From Gentiana macrophylla (lineage: Eukaryota > Streptophyta > Magnoliopsida > Gentianales > Gentianaceae): DNA of 64,000 nucleotides. The stretch is from contig CM047814.1 in the NCBI GenBank assembly GCA_026214975.1, positions 24,840,558-24,904,557 of the forward strand, in the 5' to 3' direction. The position numbers and the translations under genes are program-made. The notes under the pieces are model-generated. The model ran no database searches. It was not told where the DNA came from and worked only from the letters and a program-made list of their open reading frames with translations. How positions within the stretch are numbered: position 1 is the first letter of the stretch; every line of letters begins with the position of its first letter. Positions 22,291 to 33,421 of this stretch are shown here, piece by piece.

Positions 22291-22930
22291 TAATGCTCAG
22301 ATTTTTTTATAAAAAAAAGACAAAAGCGTCTTTTTATAAAAAATTGAATGTTGTATATGTTTTATTGGATTAAGGTTAAAAAAAAAACAAAAACTGCTGG
22401 GAAATTTTTATTATTATAAATAAAACTCCCTACTTCATGAGAAGTTGTCAGAAACTTTAGAAACAGAAAACTTCGAACTATGAAAAGGCATCAAGTAGGC
22501 TAAGAAATATCCATCCTATCTCATCAAATTATTCAAGTAGAGATTCACAATCAGCGTGACGAGATGATCGTTTTGCTACCAAGAAATTAAAGTTTTAGAA
22601 AGGTATGGTTTTTGCCCTAATTTAGAAATCTTGGTGTTTTGGTCAAATTCTTGGATTAGAAGTTGTTCAATACGTAGTTCTTCTTGTTTAGAAACCATGA
22701 TCACAAGTTGATTCAAGATTAGGTTGTGTTTCCTTAGGTTTTGGAGAAGGTTTCAAGGTTGTGCTTCAGAACTTTTGAGTGCTTTGCTTGGAATTAAGGT
22801 AAGAGGGTTTTCATATTGAACAATTTCTCTTTTATGATGTTTAGGTGAAGTAATTGTGGTTCTGATCGTTGTAGAATTCATTGTCTATGATTGCTTTTTG
22901 ATATATGAAATGTTATAGCATGTTTGGTTA
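22291..22930 (+). repeat. Ty3/gypsy LTR fragment, plus orientation
   Basis: Starts tgtaatgctcag and carries cgtctttttataaaaaa. It then has a TATA-like ttataaataaaactccc (about 22417-22433), paralleling the start of the 19197-20733 LTR read on its own strand. It is truncated where copia sequence begins. Confidence 0.6.
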
Positions 22931-22934
22931 AAAG

Positions 22935-23897
22935 TGCTCTGCTGTCAGCATGTTTGGTTGATAGGTCTTGTATCTCACTTTCCAAGTATGCAGTTTACAA
23001 GGGATTCCTCTAGTCTCTTTCTCACACAGCCTCAGTATGCTAGTCAATTACTACACATGCTAGTTGTCTCTCTCAGCACTTGCCCTACTCCTATGGTTCC
23101 ACGTAAAAAGTTAGATGAAAATCATGGGGAGCCTTTTGAAAATGTTACTCCATATAGAAGCACCATTGGTGTTCTCCAATAACTGACATGTACAAGACCA
23201 GATAGGTCCGTTTGCAGTCAATTACTTAAGTCAATTTATGCAAGCTCCTGGTGTTGAAAATTGGAAGGCATTGAAAAGACATCTAAGGTATGTGAAGGGC
23301 ACTCTGAATTATGGCCTGCATTTCAAGCCTGCAAGCACCCTATCTTTGTCTCTGTGTTTTACGATCTTTGATTGAGGGGTCTTATTTGTTGATAGAAAAT
23401 ATATTGGAGGCTATTGTGTTTTTTGGTGAATCTTTGGTTTCTTGGAGTTCCAAGAAACAAAATGTGTTTTCTCGATCTAGTACATAATCAGAGTATAGAG
23501 CATTAGCAAACCTTGCAGCTGAAATGAAATGGAGATCTAGTACATAATCAGAGTATAGAGCATTAGCAAACCTTGCAAATTGAAATGAAATGGATTACTT
23601 ATATGCTCAATAAACTACAAATTGTTTTACCCACAGACTTTATAGCTTTGATGTGGCAATACCAGTGCTTCTTACTTACTTGGCACAGAACCCAGTGTAT
23701 CATGCAAGAACTAAACACATCAAAATTGATGTGCACTTTGTCAGAAATGAAGTGTTGGCCAAATGGCTAAATGTTTGTTATATACCTTCAGTCAATCAGG
23801 TACCAGATTGTTTGACTAAAAGCCTCTTACAAACTCTAGCTCCAGATGTTTAAAAGCAAACTCATTGTTGTTTCCTCATCCTTGAGTTTGAGGGGGA
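22935..23897 (+). pseudogene. copia RT end and RNase H remnant
   Basis: Frames contain QPQYASQLLHML, PYRSTIG, then HARTKHIKIDVHFVRNEV and VPDCLTKSL, the ends of a copia polyprotein. A 60-bp tandem duplication (23474-23533 and 23534-23594) disrupts the region preceding AEYR. The polypurine tract tttgagggggatg precedes an LTR-like start tgttaagatatg at 23898. Confidence 0.8.
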
Positions 23898-25465
23898 TGT
23901 TAAGATATGTGGATAAATAATGTAGTGCACAGTGTGTTTGATCATTGATGGCAGCATCTGGACTGTCCACCTAGAACATCAGAATACCCAATCTCGTCGC
24001 AAGGAAAAGGCATCATCCATCAACTTTATTTAAGAAAAAAAATGATATAATCATTACATCAATCATTATAAATTAAAACATATGTTGTTGGGGACTCAAA
24101 ACTTATTTATCGGATTTTTGATTTCATAATTTTGCTAATAATATAGGATAATCAGGATTGACCTCGTCACAAAAACCACTAAAATATTATTGCTTAAGTT
24201 GAAAAAGGAAGATTATAAACGGGTAATCCTAATATTTATGATACAGTATTCATTAAATAAAATGTTTTGCAATTTATTATTATTTTTAATCCCAGACTCA
24301 GGGTTCTCGTCAGGTTTACAACTTGTGCTCAGATAATCTCCAACTATAGTCGAGATGGAAGAATTCCCGAAAAAGACAGGCTCAGGATGAGAAAAATTCA
24401 AGATGGAAGTTGAATTCAGGATTGCGGGGAAAAAAAATCGCAGGCCATACAAATGACCAAAACATATAAAAGGGCATTGCTATTGAAATGTAGTTCGACA
24501 TCTTTAACCCTGTTCTTAACAGCAACATAGCAAGAGTAAATGATGAGTTCACTGAACGTGCACATAATACACACACGAACAGCATAGAACAGGTTAATTA
24601 TGTGCCTGGAATTAGGCACTAACTAAAAGCTTATTATACACAAAATAAACCTATCTTATGCATAAACTAAATGGATTTTCTAGGTGGATGTATGTATCAC
24701 TCTTCAATGAAGAGATGTTTAGTGATAAGCATCTACTAAGACACAGGTTAAGCAGAAAACTAATGGCTGTAAACATACAGATTGACAAATGCAAGTTATA
24801 CAACAACCATACACACTTATCTCGTGTGTGTGTGTGTGGGGTAAGATGAGTAGGGCGACGTTATTTGCATGACAATCAACCTACCTATGCACCACACACC
24901 AGAACAACCTTCCAAAAAGTCGGGGATTCTTACAATCTTATCGACTCAAGAATAGAATTTTTTAGGGTCGTTTTGGTGTGGTGCAAATGAAGTGTGTGGT
25001 GTATCAATAGCATCACATTGGTGCACAAATTAAGGCACACCCAAAGAGCAACAGAACTGGAGCCACGAAAACCGTCCAATAACTGTAAATGTGCTGATAA
25101 AACAAGGAGCCCTATCAAAGCCAACAGATCTTCCCTCTTTGATGAAATCTATCAAAGCCATAAAGGTAAGCCCTATCTGATAAATTAGTTCTTTAACCAA
25201 AAATGCAAATTGAATTAAATCAAAGGCAGAAAGAAACAGGAACAAAAACTAAGTAATTTTCTTGATTAAATAGTCTGTATGATCCTCGAATAAGAAGAAG
25301 CAAACAGAAACATAACATTTTCTTCAACAAAATTTATAACATAACCGTCACTAAAGTTGAGCAAAACATCCCAAATAGCATAATAAACAATAACAGAAAT
25401 TCTTAAATAGCCAAAAAAGTTCTGAATGATGAAAGAGTGAAATGGAAAGAAATAAGCAGAACCAT
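23898..25465. other. copia LTR start, then 3' flank of RPS16
   Basis: From 23898 the sequence is LTR-like but its end is undefined. From about 24050 it is AT-rich without recognisable genes. A (GT)n tract lies at 24826-24837. The final 200-300 bp before 25466 is expected to hold the RPS16 3' UTR on the minus strand. Confidence 0.45.
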
Positions 25466-25909
25466 TCAACGGTAAGATTTCTGGAACCTAGCACGAGCAC
25501 CACGACCACCGAACTTCTTCGGCTCACAACGCCTAGGATCAGCAACAAGGAGAGTCCTATCATACCTGACGAGGATATCCTTGATCTCCTTCTTAGCCTG
25601 CTCATCCACATACTTCTGATAGTACGCCACCAAAGCTTTGGCTATAGACTGACGGATAGCATAGATCTGAGAGGTGTGGCCTCCACCTTTGACACGAATG
25701 CGCATGTCCACACCAGCAAATCGGTGGCGACCGACGAGTAGAATTGGCTCAAAAGCCTTGTAGCGGAGGATTTCTGGTTGGACCAGCTCGATTGGGACAC
25801 CATTGATCTTGATCAATCCACGACCGCGTTTGCAGTGCGTCACAGACACCGCCGTCTTCTTACGTCCGAAACATTGAACGGATTCCACCGGCACCGGCGC
25901 CGCCGCCAT
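25466..25909 (-). CDS. RPS16: 40S ribosomal protein S16 (uS9), 147 aa
   Basis: A single uninterrupted coding exon. The cytosolic small-subunit protein uS9 has a C-terminal tail that reaches the decoding centre and contacts P-site tRNA. Visible family marks: [19 protein letters not shown] near the N-terminus, [40 protein letters not shown] core (here [19 protein letters not shown]) and the basic C-terminus [17 protein letters not shown]. The ATG at 25909 is chosen over the in-frame ATG at 25984 because [12 protein letters not shown] is where family proteins start. Total length matches the usual 145-150 aa, and the upstream 25 codons lie in the expected 5' UTR. No intron in the coding part, no defects. 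Promoter elements upstream are listed separately. Confidence 0.96.
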   Translation of the reverse strand: MAAAPVPVESVQCFGRKKTAVSVTHCKRGRGLIKINGVPIELVQPEILRYKAFEPILLVGRHRFAGVDMRIRVKGGGHTSQIYAIRQSIAKALVAYYQKYVDEQAKKEIKDILVRYDRTLLVADPRRCEPKKFGGRGARARFQKSYR

Positions 25910-26010
25910 GATTGTTATTAGCTTGAGAGGAACCCTAACGTCCTTACTGTGATCAAAGGCACCTGGCTCTGAGACTCCAGTCAATACGCGTAGAGGGAGC
26001 GAATTGTGGA

Positions 26011-26125
26011 ATTTATATGGGGTTTCGATTAGGGTTTAGATATTGTAAGAATTTAAAAGCCCATGAGAGTTGGGTTAAAATACAAGTAAATTTGGGCCTC
26101 GGACTTTCAATAAACTTTGGGCTTC
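26011..26125 (-). promoter_or_regulatory. RPS16 promoter: TATA, telo-box and site II motifs
   Basis: On the minus strand a TATA-like atataaat lies at 26018-26011 and a telo-box AAACCCTAA at 26037-26029. A second aaccctaa occurs in the leader at about 25934. TGGGCY-type site II motifs lie at about 26057-26063, 26094-26100 and 26118-26124 in either orientation. Telo-box plus site II is the known arrangement for plant ribosomal protein and translation genes in cycling cells. Confidence 0.75.
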
Positions 26126-26539
26126 ATATGGTCGTGATACATCATTGGTTTGTTGGTGTTGTAACACCAAAGTCTGTTAGCAAATGACCAAATATCCTTA
26201 ATGGCACAGCAATCGTAATAACACATACTTTTATAAGGGTAGTTATGTAAATATAACCTCTTGCTATCCCCCTTAATCCCACATTCAGGATAATTTCACT
26301 AATCCCACATTCATCCTCTTACAATGTTCAATGAACCTTTTTTGTCCGAGCTTTTTATTTTATTTTATGTGCCTTCTGCGTGATTGTTTATTTATTTACG
26401 GTCAATTAAGTTCGAACGTCCGTTTACGATAAAGAGTTCGGTCTACCGGACAGAGAGCCATAACTTCATGATCCACAATTGATTCTCCATTTATCATATC
26501 TTGAGTATTTCTAAATGTGGGTCAATTCGAACCTACAAA
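26126..26539. other. Intergenic, nothing recognised
   Basis: AT-rich, no domain-like frames or structured repeats noted. Confidence 0.4.
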
Positions 26540-27380
26540 AGAGGGGAATCATTGACGGAGTCTGCCGCTTGTGTAATGATGATCGAGAAACTGTGGAGCA
26601 CTGTTTATTGCACTGCATTGCAGCCAAGCAAGTGTGGACAACATCTGATTTAATCTAATGTTCGCTGCTGAGAGGTTGTATTATCGATTTTATCGATGCT
26701 CTTCTCATAAAGGGGGCTGAAATGTGACGATACAAGCAATATATACCCTTTGGTTCATATGGAAAACACGGTGCAATGTCATTTTCGAAGGAGAAGACAT
26801 CTACATTTCAAGAATTGTAAGCAGCTAGTATGATACATGAGCTCCAGGCCATCTACACCAATGAAAAAGGAGGGCAACAACCTGTTTGGCTAACAACTCG
26901 GGCAAAACCATCTCATGGAGTAATAAAAATTAATTTTTATACTAGTCTACTAGATGGCAATTTATCAGTTGGCAGTCTTTTATGCAATAGCAATGGAAAC
27001 ATCGTTGCATCATTTTCTTACCCTCTCGGCACTTGCAATAATTAATGCTCTATGGGGAGAAGCTCTAGCACTATACCATTCCATCACTTTGGCAATAGCC
27101 TACCGTTGGCATCAATGTGTCTTTGAAGGAGATTGTCTTCTACTTATACAACGACTCAGATCACCCACCAAGGACTTATCTGAGCTTGGTGGAATCCTGA
27201 AATCTTGTGAAGATCTGTATGCTCTTTTCTATTCGATAAATTTCTCTTTTGTTAAAAGATATAAAAATGTGCCAGCACATCTTTTAGCTATAAAAGGTTT
27301 TAGCTTGCGATCTTTTAATGATTGGGGTTCTCACCCATCCTGTGATGTAATGGATGCTTGCGTTATCGACAACGCTTAAA
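26540..27380 (+). pseudogene. LINE C-terminus: zinc finger and RNase H (RVT_3 type)
   Basis: CRLCNDDRETVEHCLLHC (about 26565-26618) is the zf-RVT finger. Further on, GVIKINFYTSLLDGN, then EALALYHSITLAIAYRWHQCVFEGDC and NVPAHLLA show the RNase H-like fold common to LINEs, spread over two frames. A frame change near 27040 and early stops show decay. Different subfamily from the fragments at 7 kb and 28 kb. Confidence 0.75.
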
Positions 27381-27867
27381 TAAATAAATTTCAATGTTTC
27401 TAAAAAAGAAAGTGTTTACTTTATCAAATTATCCCGATTTAATAATTGAAACAATTGTTTTTATTTTATTTTTTATCATAGGTTTTTTATGTAAGTTTTG
27501 TAAATGTGTATCAATTTGAGATACGGTGGTGATACATCCAGTACACATAGTGTGTAGTGGATATACACTACACATTACACACTATGTGCAGTGGATGAAT
27601 AAAAGTACACACTACACACTACACATAAGGAGAACGTGAATAAAAGTATTCCTAGGTTTTGGGTCTTAGACTTTCGTTATTATTTGCACCCTATTGATTA
27701 AACCGGTGCATCACACCGATTACGCATAATTGACACTGTGAAAGTCAGTTTTGGAGTCAAAAACCGATTTTCCTTCCCCGATTATCGCAATATATCTACG
27801 GAAAGTCGGTTTCAGATCTATAACCAACTTCAAAATATCGATTCTACTTTAGTGCACAAATTATGTT
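27381..27867. other. AT-rich spacer with inverted tacacact repeats
   Basis: 27530-27630 carries clustered direct and inverted copies of acacactacac / gtgtagtg, able to form hairpins; possibly a small foldback element. 27738-27830 has repeated gtcggttt/aaaccgat motifs. No gene. Confidence 0.4.
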
Positions 27868-29095
27868 GTATCGATTTGCGGGTCCTTCGTCATTTTTACG
27901 GCATTTCAGGCCAGAAAATCAGTATTGTAAAATCTAAATTCGCCGTCTCCTCCAACATTAGCCCTCAAACCACCAACTGCATTGCACAAGTTTGAAAAAT
28001 ACCTCGGCGTGCCACTTCATCACAGGAGAGTAAAAAAGGCTGATTTCACATTTGTTGTTGATAAAGTCTGGGACAAACTTCAAGCATGGAAGGCATCATC
28101 ACTGTCGAATGCAAGTAGGGCAATCCTCACTCAAACCGTTCTTACCACCACGGCGTTTTATAATATGCGAGCGGTTAAACTCCTAGCTTATTATCGATGA
28201 ATTGGACAAGCTTGCACGTTCGTTCTTTTGGGCCGACTTGAGGAGAAACGAAAAATCCATCATGTTGCGTGGCATTCAATCTGTCAACCCAAAGCTCATG
28301 GTGGCTTGGCTATTAGACGGGTTCGCGAAATGAATGCGGCTGTTTTAGCAAAACTCGTGTGGCAGATTCTGACGGACCACAATAAGCTCTGGGTGCAAAT
28401 TTTGACACAAAAGTATGGCTCGCCATTTGCTAAACCGAAGCCCACCTCTTCTTTTATATGGCGCCATATATGTTTCGCTGCAAATGAACTGCGCCATGCC
28501 TTTACAGTAGACGCGTTAGGAACCCCGATTTGGGCAGCCCATCCATCTGGAAATTTTTCAGTCAGCTCGGCATATCATGAAGCCTGCAAACTCATGGCCC
28601 TTGTCGATAACGAAAAAACAAACTGGCAACGCATTTGGAGCATCAAAGGACCGCTTCGAGGTAATCATTTTCTCACGCTATCTGAAAAACAATCCTCCCC
28701 ACGGCTGACACTCTAGCTACACGAAATATTGTTGATGACGATACGTGCAACTGTTGTGGAAACCATAGTGAATCTATCCTACATGCCCTTAGAAATTGTA
28801 CTTGGGTGCGTGGAATGTGGAAGGATGTTGTGCACCACCAACATTGGCACGAATTCTTTAATATCCACGATGTCCCACATTCGCTTGATATTTGTCTCCA
28901 AAAGGATATGTACAAGAAAGACAACATAATTTTCTGGCGATTTCTTTTTTCGGGAATTAATCTCAAGTATTTGGTTTTTGGAGCAACAAGGAGTTTCATT
29001 GTGAAGACCAACATATACTGCCCAAGTCGGTGTTTATTTCATGTTATCCTAGGAAGCGAAGAGAAATTTCACGTAGCCTGCCACACTTAGTTTTC
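27868..29095 (+). pseudogene. LINE reverse transcriptase C-terminus and zinc finger
   Basis: FYGISGQKISIVKSKFAVS and KYLGVPLHHRRV are late RT-domain blocks. Next come WDKLQAWKASSLSNASRAIL, VAWHSICQPKAHGGLAIRRV, WQRIWSIKGPLRGN, the finger CNCCGNHSESILHALRNC and RGMWKDVVHHQHW. All are consecutive parts of a plant LINE ORF2, split over at least four frames. It is the best template in this window for reading the interrupted LINE at 12068/7338. Confidence 0.85.
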
Positions 29096-29341
29096 TAGTT
29101 TTGTTTGAAATTGATGTAAATTCTGGTTTTTTTTTTGTTTATTAGAACAGTTGTACAACTTTTTTATTCTAATATAAATATCCCTCTAAACAATTTTTTT
29201 TTAATGTTTTACCGATACAATAATTCTGGTTAAAACAAAGGGCCTAATCCCTCAACAAAAAAACAAAGGGTCTATCCTCTAAATATAAAACAATTTACTT
29301 TTAGTTTTATCCGAACAATCAAAATAAAATTCACAATTATT

Positions 29342-29487
29342 AAATGCTGAAAGAGCCTTTTGTGAGGCCTTACCTTACGAGCAAGTAAGTTAGATCTGTG
29401 AGTAGACGACCTGGATCGAACTCCAGATTAGTCGGACCAGTGAGTTTCGTATACCGGAGGCTTTAAGCAAAAAAAAAAAAAAAAAAG
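29342..29487 (+). mobile_element. Short retroposon (SINE-like) with 14-bp target duplication and A tail
   Basis: aattcacaattatt occurs at 29328-29341 and 29488-29501, exactly flanking about 146 bp that ends in an A run (29469-29486). A box B-like ggatcgaactcc is at 29413-29424; box A is not obvious. The duplication plus A tail show LINE-mediated insertion. Confidence 0.72.
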
Positions 29488-29501
29488 AATTCACAATTAT
29501 T

Positions 29502-29984
29502 TAATCCCCTCATTTTATGTCGGTATAATTCATTTTTCATTGGGCTTGTTTGGATCGAAAGAAAATGGAGGAGAAAAAAAGAAAGAACTTGGACCGATTT
29601 TAATTGGGAGTGTTTGATATATCAATAGTAAAAGGAAATGAAAGGAGAATGAGTGAAACTAAAGGAAATGATGTAATAAAAATTGGACAGCCTGTTTCCG
29701 TCCACTTTTTCCAAAATTTGGAAAGAAATGGTATTTTATTTAAATATTTTAGATAATTATTTAAATAACCTTAAAATTAATACTAATCTCTCACTAACCT
29801 AATGTCTAAAATTAGAAAATCATTTATAATATCATGATTTCCTTTATTTTTATTTTTATAATTGATATTCCAAACACACATTTAAACATTTCTTTCCTTT
29901 CCGTCTAATTCAATCCAAATACTCAAAATAAACTTCAAAATCTCTCATTCTCCTCCTTTTTCTTTTCCGTCACTATCTTTTTTT
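29502..29984. other. AT-rich spacer, possible MITE
   Basis: gttgt/gcttgtttggatcgaaa near 29545 and tcaatccaaatactc near 29925 are loosely inverted, and both sit next to ttccttt/aaaggaaa-rich sequence. This hints at a decayed hAT-like MITE but was not resolved. Confidence 0.3.
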
Positions 29985-30245
29985 GGTCGAAACCGGATAT
30001 TTTATTAATAATCAAACTGTATAAACTTTACAAATCAAATGAGAGGAATTTACACTAACTGGAAGAAGCGAAACTCGAAAATCAGTAGAAGTTTGTCTAA
30101 GTTCACGCTTCATGAATGACGAACAGAGATATAAAGATCAACTTCAGTGGGCGTGGAAGGTCAGAGTGGTGGATTTCTTTATTCCTCCAATACCAAAGAC
30201 TCATCACGATTTCACTTTAATGTTAATCTCCAAAACGCAGTGTTA
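29985..30245 (-). pseudogene. LINE 3' terminus, 5'-truncated copy
   Basis: Closely parallels 6893-7163: shared blocks include attttattaa, aactgtataaa, tttacatcaactgg/tttacactaactgg, gtctaagttc and ctccaaaa. It ends abruptly near 30245, as 5'-truncated LINE copies do. Confidence 0.7.
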
Positions 30246-30548
30246 TCGTGTTTATACATATTTATTTTCAAACAATTTTCCAACCAGGAAGGTGTGTCAA
30301 ATGGACAGACAAAGTGGCCCATAACATTTAATCCAAACGGGTAACCCACAAATTTTCAATTTGCATATTACTCTTTAAAAAAAAAAAAATTGCATATGAA
30401 AAAACACACCTACTTTTGGTCGAGGGCAATAGGGAGTTGTGTACCTCATTGACAAACAAAAACAATACCTTGTTCTCCCCCCTTGTTTTATCTTTCTTTC
30501 GTTAGTTTCACAAGAGAATTTCACTGGAATTTGGTACATTGATACAAG

Positions 30549-32802
30549 ATGATTTCCAACTGCCTTAGCAACAATTCCTCATTTTCACCTCTTTTGGAGC
30601 TGGATCCTCAGAAATCTACCCTTCTTTCTTTGCGATCGCTGAGTCAACGGCAGTTCAATCATCGTCCTTCCAATTGTTTCTTCGCGCTTAGGAAATCTCA
30701 CTCCCGATTAAGGATTTCCTGCCAACGTGAATCCAAAGGTATAAATTTCAAAGCTATTTTTACTGTTGTTATTCCTCATCAATTGCTGCCTGCTGGTGGC
30801 ATTTCGATGATTTGATTGGCGTTTCAGATGAATGCACTTCGCGCTTTCAGATATCTTGTTTTCAGATTACCATTTTATATTATTTTTCGTTTGGGAAATT
30901 TCTCTGTGTGATTTCCTCTTAAAATGCTCGTTCCTGGCTGCGATGATAGATTGATGCATATTCATTTGATGTAGAATATATTGTTATCGGTGTTGATAAA
31001 TTTTGTATTTTGATTCCAAAATTTGTATAAAAATAGCGCAAGGGGGGAGAGTGGGGTGGGGGTGGGGGGACAAGCTGCTCTCATTCATCTATCACCATAA
31101 CACGATCTGAGTCACTAGTCACTACTTGCCAGAATAATTTGCAATATCCTGGATAAAGGTTCCTCAGAAGGCAAGGAAATGATAGGATTCTTTGGTTTTG
31201 TGAGTACCAGTTACCACAAGAGTAAATTCTAGCTCAACTTTAGAGTCAAGTTGATTCTGTTGTCAGGACCCTCCACGGAAAATATCTTCAATGTTCATCA
31301 CATGCAGATTATAGTGTATATATGTCCATCAATTTTAGTGTGATTTCAAGGTTCCCTTAGTTTCCGTAGAAGCTACAAGAAAACTAGGACTGCAGGGTTA
31401 TGTCAGAAAGTAGTCTTGCATTCACTTCATTTCTTTGCTTAGTTACAAAATTCAAAAACTGGATATAGGCCACACCAGAGCAGTATCCATTTGTTGATGT
31501 ACATGAGGTAGACTATCACATGCATGAAATTATGCTGACAAAATATGCAAATTCTGGATTTCTGTTGAATGTGTACATTGCAATATAGCATATTGTGTGT
31601 ATATACCGAAAAATGTACTCTCTAATTTTCATTAATAATAAATGGTGCTAGAATAGGATGGAAAGCCATTCTGCAACTGATATGCTTGCCAATGAGTACT
31701 AGGATGCCAATTGCCAAACATCTTTGAAATTTGCTATGATTCACGAAATATCTGTACTCATTCTTTTAATCTTCTCCATAATTTTCTTTGGACTTCGGTG
31801 AGCTTTCAATTTAAATTCCATTTTTTATCATCTTTCTTGTTCATTTGAATTGAAGCTACTCAACCTCCTGCATTGCCAATGAAATCTCGCAGAGAATTAT
31901 TCCATGGTGATTGCATGGAGAACAAATATTTTTGTGATACTAGTTATGCCTTAAGGTGTGCATATCCTGCAACAAAATGCAAGAATTTTAGACATTCCTT
32001 ATCATGGACGTGCTTTCTTTATAAGTTTGTCTGGTCAATTGCATTGATTTGAATCACGTCTCCTGGCTCGTATAGCTTGATGCCCTTTCTAACTTATTTT
32101 TTCTGATTTTTCAAACAGCAAACATGTTTAAACAGAATAAACATGTGCATATCTTGGTTCGTATACCATGAAGCCCTTTGCTTAGTTAACTTCTAAAAAA
32201 CCCTTTTGTCGGTTATTCATATTTTAATGATCTGGGCTTCACAGTTGTTTAATCTTCAGCATTGATTATCTCAACATCCCCCTCTCTCCTTGTGTCAAGC
32301 TCAACTTTCGTGCTGCCAACAAGTTTATTTTTGCTAGTTGTATCGAATTATCATCTGTCTTAAAAGCTTAAGAGGGATGTGCCAATCCCTGTTCCTGTGG
32401 AGTCCCTGTACTGAAATGTATCATAACATCTAAGATGATCTTTTTTCTCGCTAAGTAATTTTATTTGGGGTATGATTTGCAGCTATGGTGGTGACTAGCA
32501 AGTCATGGGACCAAATGGTCCTAAACAGCGAAATCCCTGTACTTGTGGAGTTCCATGCCAGTTGGTGTGGACCATGCAAAATGGTACACCGGATCATCGA
32601 TGAAATTGCAGTAGAGTATAATGGAAGATTGAAATGTTGCATCATTCATGCAGATAATGACGTGACGGTTGCAGATAACTATAACGTGAAGGCTGTGCCA
32701 GTGGTCTTGTTGTTCAAGAATGCTGAGAAATGTGAAACCGTTATAGGGACTATGCCAAAGGAGTTCTACACGGCTGCCATTGATAGGGTTCTGTCATCTT
32801 AG
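30549..32802 (+). CDS. TRXm3: Plastid thioredoxin, m3 type, 169 aa
   Basis: Exon 1 is 30549-30738, the intron 30739-32482 (1744 bp, GT...AG, phase 1), and exon 2 32483-32802. Residues 1-60 or so are Ser/Arg-rich with few acids, as in a chloroplast transit peptide. The thioredoxin fold follows: [15 protein letters not shown] with redox Cys92 and Cys95, [32 protein letters not shown] containing the cis-Pro, and [18 protein letters not shown]. The [10 protein letters not shown] and GTMPKEFY blocks match m3-type thioredoxins (Arabidopsis TRX m3/GAT1) better than m1/m2/m4. Family role: thiol-disulphide exchange in plastids; the Arabidopsis m3 gene is needed for meristem and plasmodesmatal function. 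Residue 88-90 HAS replaces the usual WAP/YTS. No damage seen. An extra small exon inside the intron cannot be excluded, but the protein is already full length. Confidence 0.9.
31042..31069 (+). other. G-quadruplex motif in thioredoxin intron
   Basis: Runs of 6, 4, 5 and 6 G separated by loops of 5, 1 and 1 bases, on the coding strand. Fits the canonical intramolecular quadruplex pattern in both DNA and pre-mRNA. Confidence 0.8.
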
Positions 32803-33237
32803 TTTGCGTATATGAAAACGTGCTTCAGGGATATATGCGTAAATGATGATGTAAAGACCGTCCTTAGAACTTTTGTTCTTTGCCCTTTATTTCTACTGTG
32901 GTTTTTTTCAGGAGGTGTAGTTGGGTTGCATAATACATTTTCAGCTGTGATATGCTTTATATGAACTAGCCTAATTTGTATGTGATGGTTGGATATGTAT
33001 TAGAGTTGTGCTTCTAGAATAATAAGAAGAAAAATGGCATGCAGTAGATATATGATCCCTCGACCTTGCTGACAACATTCTTTGTTTTAGATTATGAATT
33101 CAGGTGGCAAATTTTACACAATATAAGATAATATCAAAATCCAATGCCAACCCAACGGTCTTGAGGAGCTGATAAGGTTTCGTAGTATGTTTCAATTTCC
33201 ACCAATTTTATGGTCGTCCTGGTACACCATGTAAGCT
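32803..33237. other. 3' flank of thioredoxin gene
   Basis: Expected 3' UTR. aataagaag-type A-rich signals lie around 33018-33030. Nothing else recognised. Confidence 0.45.
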
Positions 33238-33366
33238 AGGGGTGGTAAATTTCCCGATAATCCCGACCCGTACCGAAAAATCCCGACCCCGAAAATTTCC
33301 CGACCTGAAAATGCGGGAATGGATCGGGTATAAAATTCAATCCCGTCGAGTTCCCGATCCCGACTT

Positions 33367-33368
<2 letters not shown>
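33238..33368 (+). repeat. Repeat end beginning AGGGGTGG, rich in tcccgac motifs
   Basis: taggggtggtaaattt is followed by many tcccgac/ttcccga units. The reverse orientation of a related end lies at 51480-51664 (...gatgccacccctaa). Ends of this form are common in plant hAT-like elements, but a matching partner end was not found. Confidence 0.45.

Positions 33369-33420
<52 letters not shown>
33369..33420. repeat. (TA)n microsatellite
   Basis: About 26 TA units. It separates the previous repeat from the Helitron-like start at 33421. The six-frame Ile-Tyr repeat here is not a protein. Confidence 0.95.

Positions 33421-33421
<1 letters not shown>

Noticed and set aside
25442..25741. Plus-strand and alternate minus frames over RPS16
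   Set aside because: Shadows of the ribosomal protein coding sequence.
29380..29430. Genuine tRNA gene
   Set aside because: Only a box B-like match; no box A, cloverleaf or acceptor stem could be formed. It is bounded by a target duplication, so a retroposon is preferred.
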